From Agaricus subrufescens (lineage: Eukaryota; Basidiomycota; Agaricomycetes; Agaricales; Agaricaceae): DNA of 64,000 bases. Both the position numbers and the translations under genes were made by a program. The notes beneath the pieces are model-generated. The model saw nothing but the letters and a program-made list of their open reading frames with translations. It was not told the origin of the DNA and searched no databases. The stretch lies in assembly GCA_029945375.1 (NCBI GenBank), contig JAQOTE010000022.1:120337-184336 (forward strand), written 5' to 3'. Position 1 is the first letter of the stretch. The number at the start of each line of letters is the position of its first letter. Below, one piece after another: positions 20,345 to 31,289 of the stretch.

Positions 20345-22215
20345 AGCCTTAAATCACAATTATTGTCAACATGATTAATAATAAAGATCCTGGTCCATTC
20401 AGCACAATTATCTCAATCTTTGACTACCCAATAATGAGTGTGATAATCGTGATTACCCGCCTAAACAGGAATTAGCAGGAAATCACGATTATCACACTCA
20501 CATCATCTATCTTGCTATTAAATACCCCGTTGTTACGGCCCCAGCTGTTTTACGTGTGAAAATCTACGTTTAATGCGGCTAGGTGTACGTATTAAGTTCG
20601 AGAGTGAACAATCGGTCACCCAGTTACAGATAAGCTCAGTCGAGGACATGTGTGAAGAGAGGTTAACCTAGGGGACAGTCGAGATTGCATCCGCGATTCC
20701 TAGCAGGAAAACCGTACTGCTAGGGGAAATATAATCGCGTTTGAGGACTTAAAATGGAAGTCTCGAGACTGAGTCTAGGGAGACTTTGCTGGAAATTATC
20801 ATCGAGGTTGGCTATGGGATGGCTCGAGGACTTAGCGGAACGCGGTTCCTTCAGCGGACCTTATGCTAAACCAAATCTATAACTACTACCTGCCTAATAA
20901 GGAAAGGGCTAGGAAGTAGATGACTTACACATGTCGAGACTGAATTAACCTGAAGCGAGACTGTTGGAATTGTTGGTCGAGACTCTGGATCAGGCAGTAA
21001 TAGTGATAATCTCGAAGCAACTAAAGGCGAGATAGAAGCATAGTTTAATCGAGGACATCTTATCGACGGGATAATCAGTGGGTGGTGCGCCTCGAGAGTT
21101 TCTAGACTAGGGTCTAGGGTTAGAAGCTCGTTAGCCAATGAGGAGTGGAAGATTAGGCAAGTGCGATGTTTGGTCGAGGAGACTGAATAGTCAAGACTGT
21201 TGATTGGTGGAGAAAGATGAGTCGAGGAAACTATACCCATTCAGTGCTGGATACGGACTTGGTTATCTGTTTCATATTTGTTTATTTTGTCTCAGTTTTT
21301 TATTGTGTATCGTATATAGTCGCCAGTCAAGGACAAGGTTCAGAATCGAATCTTTGCCCAAGCGCTGTGTGAGTGAAATTGAGTTTGGTTAAACTTTGCA
21401 GTGTTCTAAGCATTTCTTAAAGTTCTTTCTCAACTCGGAAGGACTTGTGTTCTGCTCGAGAGAGTATCTTCACTGGTCTAATAGGATCGCGATAGCATTC
21501 GGTGCTAGCTCGACTTGTCTTGCAGTCTGTCTCAAAGTGCGAAGGCAGGTCAAGGCTCTCCGAGTTTGTTGAGGCATCACTAGGGCGGACTCGCTACCCC
21601 TCCTAGATAGGTGCCTAACCCACCCTATTGAGGACAGTCGTCGCGAGCTTAGCCCCTCGTCACGAAGGTTCTAATCAAAACAGCATAGGTCTGGAAGAGG
21701 TTTCTATTCAGTCGAGACTTGTTTCACATTTCTATTCTACTCCTATTTCCATTTAATACTTAATCAAGACACTTATTCTCACTTTCTTTCTGATTTATTC
21801 TCCCCACGAACCGCACTCGAGACTCGGTGTAATTCAAAGGGTTGCATTCACATTCGATTTTATATTTTATATTTTATTTTCCACATTCACACCGATCTAG
21901 TCTCTTCACCGTTAGTGTGGCTGTGTAAATCACAATTAATAACAAGGCAAGACAAAGCCGATTTAATCATGATTATTCGTATTTATTACTCACCGTCCAC
22001 AGACCAATTACATTTTCATCATAATTATTCTGATGTACCCTACACAGTCCCAGATCTTAGTGCTGACCCATAATCACGATCAAAATAATCACAATTATCT
22101 ACATGTAGCTAACATTGCCTATAACCATGATAGAGTGTACTCCTCTAGATAATCACGATTACCACAATTATTAACCGTTTATCGTGATTTGCATCAGTTG
22201 ACACTGGCAATTAAT
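20345..22215. repeat. Repeat block: AT-rich AATCACGATTA clusters around a TCGAG-rich core
   Basis: Variants of AATCACGATTA/AATCACAATTA occur about a dozen times, in two groups (20351–20500 and 21925–22215). They flank a core (about 20528–21920) that starts TGTTACGGCCCC and contains at least 16 TCGAG/CTCGA motifs. No protein-coding signal is seen. The layout fits a non-autonomous DNA transposon with subterminal repeats interrupted by a solo-LTR-like insertion, but element ends and target duplications were not proven. Confidence 0.5.
20435..20500. repeat. 20-bp perfect inverted repeat (hairpin)
   Basis: The arms 20435–20454 and 20481–20500 are exact reverse complements (TGAGTGTGATAATCGTGATT and its complement), separated by 26 bp. 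The arms contain the AATCACGATTA motif found throughout the block. Confidence 0.9.
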
Positions 22216-22751
22216 TGTGGTTAATGCTACCAATGCAAGATGATGTCTCAGGGACTTCAGAGCAAGGACAGGTGTATGGCAGTTGAAACTGTGAGAATTA
22301 TTCGGTGGGTATCCTACTACACTGTGGCTCTTTATATACACAAGTTCAGCATAGATAGTTGAGTGGTGAGAGCCACCAACATTGTAAGATTTTTTTAAAA
22401 TTAAATTTGTACCTGATATCTAATTGAATAGAAAAAATTTATCTCCTCATTCCATTCCTTGATGACAAGGATGCTGATATCTCCTGCTTTGCTATCTGCT
22501 GAAGTTGGATGGCTGATGTCCTTATCATATGTCAGGGGGGTGAGTCCAAGGGATAAGAGTTAGCCAATTACTCTTGTATCATCCCTGCAGTGTTTTGCTA
22601 CTTTGGAGATTAATGCTATCTTGAGTGTGGGCTGCTTCCACGAGATTGCTGGGTAGAGGAAATTGAGAGTGGCCTTTCGGGATGGTGATGGTTGAAGTGT
22701 AAGGGATGGTGATCGGCTGAATTGGGCATAGCCAATTACTCATTTCTACAG
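22216..22751. other. No gene seen
   Basis: The stretch is AT-rich with a TATA-like sequence near 22331. No coding signal is recognised before copy P4. Confidence 0.4.
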
Positions 22752-23221
22752 TAGACAACAAGTACCTATCACTATTCACCATTGAGAGCAACCAGATCAT
22801 TTCAGTGATTATACTTGCTATCAAGGAATGCAGCACGCTATTACAGGAATGTAATGAAGGCTTTGAGAAACTCTGCAAGCAAAATTATGATTCAGAAGCA
22901 TTCAAGCGTAATATACCATCCGACATGGAGTTCGAGCTAGCAGGAGAAAAATGGAAGGTGCTCCTGAATTTCCTACATGCACTAGGTCCAGATTGGAATA
23001 TGCTCAAATCTTGGATGAAGAACCCCTATGTAAATTGTGCGGCCTGCAAGACAGAAACACCAGATTCGCAGAATACACCTGCTCTGATCAGCAATCCAGG
23101 AGACCCTGCCGATTCTGAAGCCCGACCACATCCTTCATCTGCTAAAAAAGTTAAGATCCCATTCTGGAAGGAATTGTTTCAGCATCTCACTGCATATGTC
23201 TCATCAAGACTGTTTCGTTAA
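22752..23221 (+). pseudogene. LPP-family copy P4, exon 3 only
   Basis: An intron acceptor (ACAG, to 22751) and an intact exon 3 of about 155 codons are present, from FTIESNQIIS through PSDMEFELAGEKW to KKVKIPFWKELFQ, ending in TAA at 23219–23221. Exons 1 and 2 are not found upstream, so it is a 5'-truncated copy despite its open frame. The same truncation point, the exon 3 acceptor, marks the start of the DNKYLSLF variant. Confidence 0.65.
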
Positions 23222-23473
23222 CACTCATTGATTTTGATTAGTCATTCCTTTTGACAAAGATATAAATAAACCCAGATTCAAAAAAAAACAAAAAACAAAA
23301 AACAAAAACAAAAAGTAATAAATTTTCGTTTCCTGATAGCCCAGGAATCATTGAAACTCCACCAAAAGAAAAACAAAAAAGTGACCTAGACCATCCATCA
23401 CATGTCATAATTGTCCTCCAACGCTTCATGAATACAAGTCCTCAGTTCTCTCCTCCCTCGCCCCTACTCAGTC

Positions 23474-24484
23474 ATGAGCTATTCCACACCTGTAGTTTGT
23501 GTTTTCTTTCAGGTGCGATCAGTTTGTCTTCAAAGATCTAATGTTGAATCACTTCCCAGCTACCCCCTAGTCACCAATTATTCATGCAGATACATGATAT
23601 TCCTTGGCTTATACTTCTACCACAGCTAGAAAAGCTAATGTACACCTTGGAAGCACCTGTCAGAGACAGCACTCTTACATTGCCCATGAAAACACTCTTG
23701 GAAGCTCAAGATCTCATGGGAGACAAGATACTTCCCCTTCATGACATTTTTAGGGAAAGCTGGGAATTCACAATATATTATCTTCAATTTGTAGATATCA
23801 TGTTCCATCAAGGCAGCCTGACCTCAACAGCAAAGATGATATTTAACTTCCATGCTCAGAATACTATAAAGAGAATAGAGCATGCACAGAAGGCTTTATG
23901 TCAATCTCAGGATGAGCTAGAGAACATAATTGGCCATCTCAAATCTATAGTTAGTGGTGGTGAGCTCACCCATTCTTATTTTTGCCATCACTCAACCTAC
24001 CTACCTTGCAGACAGCAACAGCCTCTCAGTGTTTGTTGCTGAGAGTAATGGGATTCTCTCAGTAGTGACCTCTGCCATTGCAGAATGCTACACCCTGTTG
24101 GAAGAATGTATCAAGGGCTTCGAGAAGATTTACAAGCAAAGTTACGATCAAGAAATATTTGAGTGTAACCCCCCATCCAATGCTGAATACAAGCTAGTGA
24201 GAGACAAATGGATGTCACTTGAGAGTTTCCTGGATAGATTCCCTCTAGACTGGTTTAACCTCAGGACCCGTATGTCAAATCCGTATTTCAATCGCACATT
24301 CAGTGGCAGCATGACTGCAGATGTGCAAGGTACACCTTCCGTGGCTGGAATTCTGTGCAATACTGTCAATCCAGAGCCTGAAGCACCACAAGAATTATTG
24401 CTGTGAAAGAAACCGAGGATTCCATTCTGGAGGAAGGTTTCCTGGCAGTTCTCTACATGCATCTCGTCTGGACCATTCTGCTAA
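23474..24484 (+). pseudogene. LPP-family copy P5, near-complete with one late stop
   Basis: All three exons and splice sites are present: exon 1 at 23474–23512 (MSYSTPVVCVFFQ), exon 2 at 23560–23959 (starts LPPSHQLF, MQIHDIPWL), exon 3 from 24012. A TGA at 24404–24406 truncates the protein 26 codons before the family stop (24482–24484), removing the conserved basic C-terminus (RIPFWRKV is still encoded downstream). It may produce a shortened protein. I call it a pseudogene because the tail is conserved in the other copies. It lies 490 bp upstream of P6 in the same orientation. Confidence 0.7.
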
Positions 24485-24972
24485 ATTAAAATGCACCTGG
24501 CTGGTGGTTTTCTGTAAAATTATGGATTGTTAGTCTTTAGGAATCCAGTAGGCGTGATTAACACAATAAACATATAGGATATATGGCGAGCAATTGAAAG
24601 CCACATTAGGGTATAAATTACTATCATGAGACTAGTTCTAAGACAAACAAAAGAGTCACCTGGCGACAATTCCTGCATTAATGATATCGGCCATCTAACA
24701 ATGGGGCCTCAAATTTCTCAATCGGCTATAGCTGTGATTAATTCATGGGGCAGAAGAGAAAAGAGGGTTATGGGCTTGGGTTACTCCATAGAGAAATGCT
24801 TGATGCACTGGCATGTAGGGCTTTGCCGCCTATTTGGTGAGTAGATGGTCTAGGAGTGCCACCAAAACAAAAAAAAAACAACAACAAAAAAAGTGACATA
24901 GACCATCCATCACATGTCATAACTGTCCTCCAACGCCTCATGAGTCCTTCCTTCCCTCGCCCATATCCTGCC

Positions 24973-25984
24973 ATGGATGATTCCCACCCGTAGTTTGCAT
25001 TTTCTTTCAGGTGTGCTATCAATCTTTTTTCAAAGATCCAATGTTGATTCGCCTCTCAGCTACCCCCTAGTGACCATTTATTCATGCGGATACATGATAC
25101 TCCTTGGCTTGTACTTCTACCACAGTTAGAAAAGCTAACGTATGCCTTGGAAACACATCTCGGCAACAACAATCTCACAGTGCCCATGAGAACACTCATT
25201 GAAGCTTGAGATATCATGGGGGACAAGATGCTTCCCATTCGTGACACCATCCTAGAAAGCTGGATTTTCACAACACATTATCTTCGATTTGTAAATGGCA
25301 CATCTCGTAAGGCCAACTTGACCTCACCCATAAAGCAGATGTATCATTTGTTTGTTCGGAAAACTACAAAGGGAATAGATGAAACGCAAACAGCTTTATT
25401 GCAATTTCGGGAAGAGTTAGAAAGCATAATCGGCCGTCTCACGTCTATGGTTGGTGGTGGTGAGCTGGCTCATTCTACTTATTGCCATCACATGACTCAC
25501 CTAACTTTTAGACAGCAACAGCCTCTCAGTGTTTGTCACTGAGAGCAACCGGATTATCTCAGCAGTGATCCCTGCCATCGAGGAATGCTGCGCTTTGTTA
25601 CAAGAATGTAAGGACAGTTTCGAAAAAAATTACAAGCAAAGTTTCGATCCATACATATTTGACTGTAATCCCCCATCCAACGCCGAATACAAGTTAGTGA
25701 GAGAAAAGTGGATGTCGCTTGAGAGTTCCCTGGATAATATCTCTCTGGACTGGAATACCCTTAGAACACGTATGGCTAACCCGGACTTCAATGGCGCATT
25801 TGGTGGTGGCATGACAGCAGATGTGCAAGATACACCGGCTCTGACCAGCATTTCGGATGATGTTGTCAATCCAGAGCCTGGAGCTCCACAGGAATTTTCA
25901 CCGCAAAAGAAAGCAAGGATTTCATTCTGGAAGAAGGTTTTCCAACGTTTCTCTACATGCGTCTCGTCTGCGCCGTTCTGCTAA
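24973..25984 (+). pseudogene. LPP-family copy P6, frameshift and nonsense
   Basis: Exon positions match P5 and P7: exon 2 from 25060, intron from 25460, exon 3 at 25512–25984. Exon 1 has a one-base shift (after MDDS the frame runs into TAG). Exon 2 has TGA at 25207–25209 where intact copy P7 has CGA. Exon 3 is open and ends with the RISFWKKVFQRFS tail. Two independent lesions in the 5' half make this a pseudogene. Confidence 0.75.
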
Positions 25985-26517
25985 ATCAAAATACCCCTGA
26001 CCGTTGGTTCTCTGAGTAGAATTATGGATTATCAATGATTCGAAATCCAGTAACACTGAACAGCATAATAATAGTAGAGTCAAATCCTCCAAAGAAAAAA
26101 GCAATAAATTCTCATTCCTTGTTAGTCCAGTAACTCTTTTCATCTTGTTAATGAATTTCCAAGCAGCCTTCAGGGAGGCATGGAATATCAACTTTAGTCG
26201 GTGTCAGCAGAAATACGACCTACACTGCCCAATCATCTTAGCCGACTTACCATTATGGGGGCTAAAACCTATCCCCAGATTCAAAGCCAGTCATAAGTAG
26301 TGCCCTGCTCCATACCGTAACTTACATCCTGTCAATCCATTGAGAGGAATGCTTAGTACTAATAGCAGTAGTCATTATCCAATGAAAAATACAGAAGTAC
26401 AAACGAAAGTCCAATAAGTCTAATTTAGTAGTAGCTACAGTGAATTAGAGAGGCACAGCCAATGTCTAAAATTATGGCTCAAGAATGATTCCACGGGGTA
26501 TACAATACTAAAGCATA
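25985..26517. other. Intergenic, no gene seen
   Basis: This is the 3' side of copy P6 and of the minus-strand gene ending at 26518. No coding signal is recognised. Confidence 0.4.
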
Positions 26518-28483
26518 TTAGAGGCCTGAGAAGGCCTCCGGTTTCTGTTTCCGCCCCTTGAACCACCTGAGCCAGCCCCTGCGTGCCGGTTCGTTTGTTT
26601 CCTCCACCTCCGGAAAAGCCAATGAGCCTCGTTGAATTTCCTCTCCAAGAACCCTGAAAAAGTCTTGTAATAAGGAATTAGAGTGGTTCAACTCCGGAAA
26701 TGATCTTTGAGCTTCGATCATCCCTTCCATCGCCGACATATTTGTTCCAGTACCGGTACACACCGAAAAGCGATATATGACCATGATAGTGTCTCTTAGA
26801 CCTTTCAAAACCTCCAAGGCACCAGCCAACGATACCAACGGTCTATTTGTCCAGAATGTGAGTTTGTAACGTCTGTCCCATTGGGATCGCTTCTGCAAAG
26901 CTTTAGTTGCTTTGCTATCTCGAACTCCAGCTTCTAGCAGCTGTTTAATCGCTTGGATAGCTCGATCGGTTTCGAGCAGAAAATCTGGAGTTTTTTGCTC
27001 CATAAATGCGGCTAGTTCTTTTGGATCTATAGACTTGCTCCAAGGTGCGCAAAGCTGTTGAATATGCTCAAGGTGTCTGTAAATGAGCTTTGCCAGAGAG
27101 TGCACTTTCTTGTGAAATTCTTCTTGCTTATTACTGCGGATTATTGCTTTTGCCGTGAGTAACTTTTTAAGATAGTCAAAGGCATCAGGAACGTCTTCGC
27201 AGAAGTTTTTTGCCTTACGATGGACGGATATCTGCATACGATTGATAAGCCATTATTGTTGTCTGTGTAGATGTGAATGATGAGTTCCTCTCACCCCTGA
27301 TCCGTATAATCTGTGCATCGGTTCCAACACTTGTACCAACTAGATCGAACATGTCAGTAGGATAAAATCCCAAATTTCTCTCATGATTCACCAGTTGAGT
27401 TGTTTGCAATATTCTTCCCTCTATTGCCTCTAAATGCACCATGCGTTCTTTGTACACAGCCGTCACGCCTTTTCGTTCGTCAAAGTCATTTTCTATGACC
27501 CAAATTCTCTGGACTTCGTGCGACCACAGTGCTTGTGCTTTTGATGCCCAATTCGTATATTGCACTAACTCATCTATCGTTTCCATGATGATCTTGTAAT
27601 CTCCGTTCAACTTATCTTCCCATATCTGTAATACTACGATCGGCGCATCTGATTGAGCGAGATTACTGATGAAAAGCTTCAGAAACGTCACAAACCTTCC
27701 AAGAATTTCTCCCTTTTCCATGATCTGTCATATATGACACCAGTCGCTATAAGACCAACAACCCATAAAACCAATGCCGATATAGGCTCGGCGGGACTTC
27801 CCGCTGCAATAGAATCACCTGGCAGTAGTCGATCCCCTATAGCATCCCAAAACCCTTGCCGATATTCTGTATTCTCGCGGAGGATATGTATTGCATCCAT
27901 TTTCAATTGAACTTTGGCGGCTTCTTCTTTTGTCCGAAGATGATTCTGTTGGTCGTTTTTAAAATGACGGCGGAGTAGAGAGAATGGATCAGTATACCAG
28001 TTTCATACGCATTTCATAAAACCTGATGCACTGGTCTCCGCCAGCACCGAAACTGGCCACTTCCTCATCGACCCAATCAATTGATTTTTCCACTTCTTGA
28101 ACTTGTTTAATTTGTGGTTCACTTTGGATGAATGCGGTATTTTGGAACAGGTCACGTCGGTGATTGTTGACCCTTGAGTTTTTATTTTGGCAGTGCTTTC
28201 CGAGTTCTGACAGGGTTTGGAACTCTAGTTCTGGTATCGTCTTTATGCATTCCTTGACTCTCGTTAGTTCCGGCGAACTCTGACTATGACTTGTTAGATA
28301 ATACTGGAAGATTGTCCACCATACTCACCGATCCAACTTTTGCTGTGATATAGCGAATCGATATTCGCCGGAGAAAACCTTGCTCAATGATGCTACCAAA
28401 GGGCCTGCATTGCACGGTGTATCTACAAGTCTCTCGCTCGAGTGGTCTGGTCCGCTAATGTAGCGTGTAGAACTATAATTCAT
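26518..28483 (-). CDS. Unrecognised multi-exon protein, helical, possible TM segment
   Basis: It starts at ATG 28483 (MNYSSTRYISGPDH) and ends KPEAFSGL at 26518. Clean junctions occur at 28329/28283 (GTGAGT...TAG) and at about 28005/27926 (GTATGA...AAG). Two later frame changes, near 27720 and 27225, can be bridged by introns. The second has a strong GTGAGA donor and a GAAG acceptor, giving RIRDVPDAF; the first needs a weak GTTTTA donor. The product is mainly helical and Glu/Lys-rich, with a possible TM stretch (SALVLWVVGLIATGV) unless that is intronic. The basic tail GWLRWFKGRKQ faintly recalls the tail of the neighbouring LPP family, but I would not call homology. The function is unknown. 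An alternative is a gene with two frameshifts. Confidence 0.55.
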
Positions 28484-28789
28484 GATGGGGTGGTAGTTAG
28501 GGAACGAGGGGGGGGGGTTATGCAGCGCTTTTCCAAGTCCAAGTGATTAAATAACTAAAAACCGAGCGAACATTGTCCCTATTTCGGTATACTTAGATAT
28601 GATCTCAGCCATCCAAAAGCAAGGGTGATGTTTAAGTCTGTTATCCAGCGATTCTGTACAAATACCGGACGACTTGGTGCCAATTGGTTCATTGGTTCAT
28701 TTTCGGAGTTCGTTTCGCCTATTCTTACCCACGCTTGTCGCCACGAAGCGTTAACGTCATTTCCAACCTCCCTCCCCCCTCTCTCCGCC

Positions 28790-29801
28790 ATGGATGATTC
28801 CCCGCCTGTAGTATGCGTTTTCTTTCACGTATGTTATGAGTTTGTCTTTGCAGGTCCGACATTGAAGTACCCCCCAGCTACCCCCTAGTGACCAACTATT
28901 CATGCGGATACATGACATTCCTTGGCTTGTACTTCTACCACAGCTAGAAAAACTAACTTACGCCTTGGAAACACATCTCGGCGACGACACTCTTACAGTG
29001 CCCATGAAAACACTCATTGACGCTCGAGATAGCATTGGAGACAAAATGCTTCCCCTTCGCGACGCCATCCTGGAAAGCTGGGATTTCACAAAACATTATC
29101 TTCGATTTGTAGATGGCACGTCTCATAAAGGCAGCTTGACCCCAATTGTGAAGATGATGTATGAACGCATGGTTCGGAAAAAATTAGAGAGAATAGAGGG
29201 AGCGCAAAAAGCGTTGTTTGAATTTCGAGAGGAGCTAGAGAACATAATCGGCCGTCTGATATCTATGGTTGGTGGTGGTGAGCTCGCTTAATCTACTTAT
29301 TGCCATCAATGGCTCACCTATCTTTTAGACAGCAACAGCCTCTCAGTGTTTGTCGCTGAGAGTAACCGGATTATCTCGGTAGTGACCCCTGCCATCGAGG
29401 AATGCGTCGCCCTGCTCCAAGAATGTAGCGAAGGTTTTGAGAAGATTTACAAGCAAAGTTTCGATCCAGAGATATTTGACCGTAATCCACCATCCGATGC
29501 CGAATACAAGCTAGTGAGAGAAAAGTGGATGTCGCTTCAGAATTTCCTGGATAGCATCTCTCTAGATTGGAATAACCTCAGGACCCGTATGACAAATCCC
29601 TATTTCAATCGCGCGTTCGGTGGTGGCATGACTGCAGATGCGCAAGATACACCTGCTCTTCCTGCAATTACGGACGATACCGTCATTGCAGAACCTGAAG
29701 CTCCACAGGAATTTTCACTACCGAAGAAAGCGAAGATTCCATTCTGGAGGAAGGTTTTCCAGCGGTTCTCTGCATGCATCTCGTCTAGACCGTTCTGTTA
29801 A
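28790..29801 (+). CDS. LPP-family protein P7, the intact copy in the cluster
   Basis: Three exons (28790–28828, 28878–29277, 29329–29801) with GT–AG introns of 49 and 51 nt give a 303-residue protein without internal stops. Exon 1 encodes just MDDSPPVVCVFFH. Exon 2 begins LPPSDQLFMRIHDIPWL and continues as charged helices to EFREELENI and a VGG turn. Exon 3 has FVAESNRIISVV, EKIYKQSFDPEIF and LVREKWMSLQNFL, an acidic EPEAPQEF linker and a basic aromatic tail KAKIPFWRKVFQRF. There is no signal peptide or clear TM segment; an all-helical cytosolic protein with a possibly membrane-touching tail is inferred. I recognise no known domain. Eight other copies or fragments are in this window, including a diverged, apparently functional one at 59491–60828. 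Confidence 0.8.
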
Positions 29802-31289
29802 AACAAATTGCCCCTGACTTTTGTTTTCTCAATAAAAACTATGGATTGTCAACATTAAAAAAATCGGTAACCTTGATCAGCAAAGTAATAGTGGGATTGT
29901 ATCTTCCGAACTCAAATGCATAGGATATCTGCGAGTAATTTACAGCCATATCGGGTCATAAATTACCATGATAATAAGCTACTGGTTCTCAAACGAAAGA
30001 AAGAACCGCATGGCGATGACTCCAAGTTTCTCACTCGCTGCAGGTCAAGGTCCAAATGAAAAATGTTATCCCCATGTACAGATAACACTTCTGTAACACT
30101 CGGTATAGCGAATCGTTATCTCTTCCTCCAAGTGTCATCAACGCCTCAAACAGGTGGGCCGCGGCGGCTATGCCCACCTGCTCATATTCATATTGCTGAC
30201 ATGCATTCCCAGCTTACAGACCATCTCTTTTCACGCATCATTCAGAGCAGCAGCTCATGCAAGACATACATTTTCAAAACTTGGCTACCTGTAGCGATTC
30301 ATAGTCTCTAAAACGCAACATATAAGATCTACTGTTCACAGAACGATGTAGATCACTGATATATGTGGTATAATGGTAGGTACTGATTGTGAACGACAAA
30401 GCTGAGGGTAAAATGGTGTCCATTGCTCATGCCTCCACTGCCAAATGGCGTTATTTCGCCTCACTGTAGGCAATTAGGATTCTTTACTTCAAAGTTGCCG
30501 GTTAAAAAGCTGGCTTCTCGATTCGCCTGACCCCAAGTCGGACTGTGAATGTCACAGATGATACCCCACATCCAGAATCCGAGCCGGTTCATAAGTTTGG
30601 GCTGGGAAATTGACAAAGTATTGATGTGGCTAGTCTTCTAAATTAATAAGGACAACTGAATCCAACTCTTAGTGTTACCGGGCTCTGAGAGGACCGCCTT
30701 GTTCTTTCCGCGGTGTCTTGTGCAGACCTTGCTTTGTGTCCCGTAATAGACTCCGGATCTTTGTAATTTAAATTTGGACAGGTAGACGTTGATTGGATTT
30801 CAATTGTTTCGGGATGCTTTCTCGCTCCATTGAGACCATTGTTTTCGTACCTGCAAAACGTCTTCTTCAGAAAGCTTAGCAACTGACAATGATCATATCG
30901 TCCGTGTTCCAGTTCTTACCTGAGCCCCAGCAAACTGAACTGGTGGTTAGATAGGCGCTTATGTCACTTGTTGTTCCTAATAATACGCAACAACAGTGCT
31001 GGCATCACCACGCGACTGATAGTGGGTCCCAATCTGTGACTCAGAAGTACGTCCACCTCCATTGTTCTTTCTATAGATTACTCAGCCTACACTTCTATTT
31101 TTCTGACATCGCGAGGTGGTGCCATGAGTAAAACACCTGCTCGCTGCCTATTTCTTGTCCTTCATCTACATGCTCAAGTAATTTGGGTCTGGTTATGAAC
31201 TAATCATACCCTTCGATTGCAGTCGAAGAATTGAACCTTTGTTCGGCGCGGCTAGCTCGAACCGATTAATGAAGTTGGAAGTCTGACTG
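29802..31289. other. Long intergenic stretch, no convincing gene
   Basis: Only short frames are present. One (about 30130–30210) encodes PAHIHIADMHSQLTD, loosely like the C-terminal end (IHTHIADMSQLPD) of the unknown gene at 9435–11767, and could be a decayed 3' fragment of a paralogue. Otherwise I see nothing. Confidence 0.35.

Noticed and set aside
20866..21240. 124-codon minus-strand frame in the TCGAG-rich core
   Set aside because: Its codons simply follow the repeated TCGAG motifs; no protein similarity is recognised.
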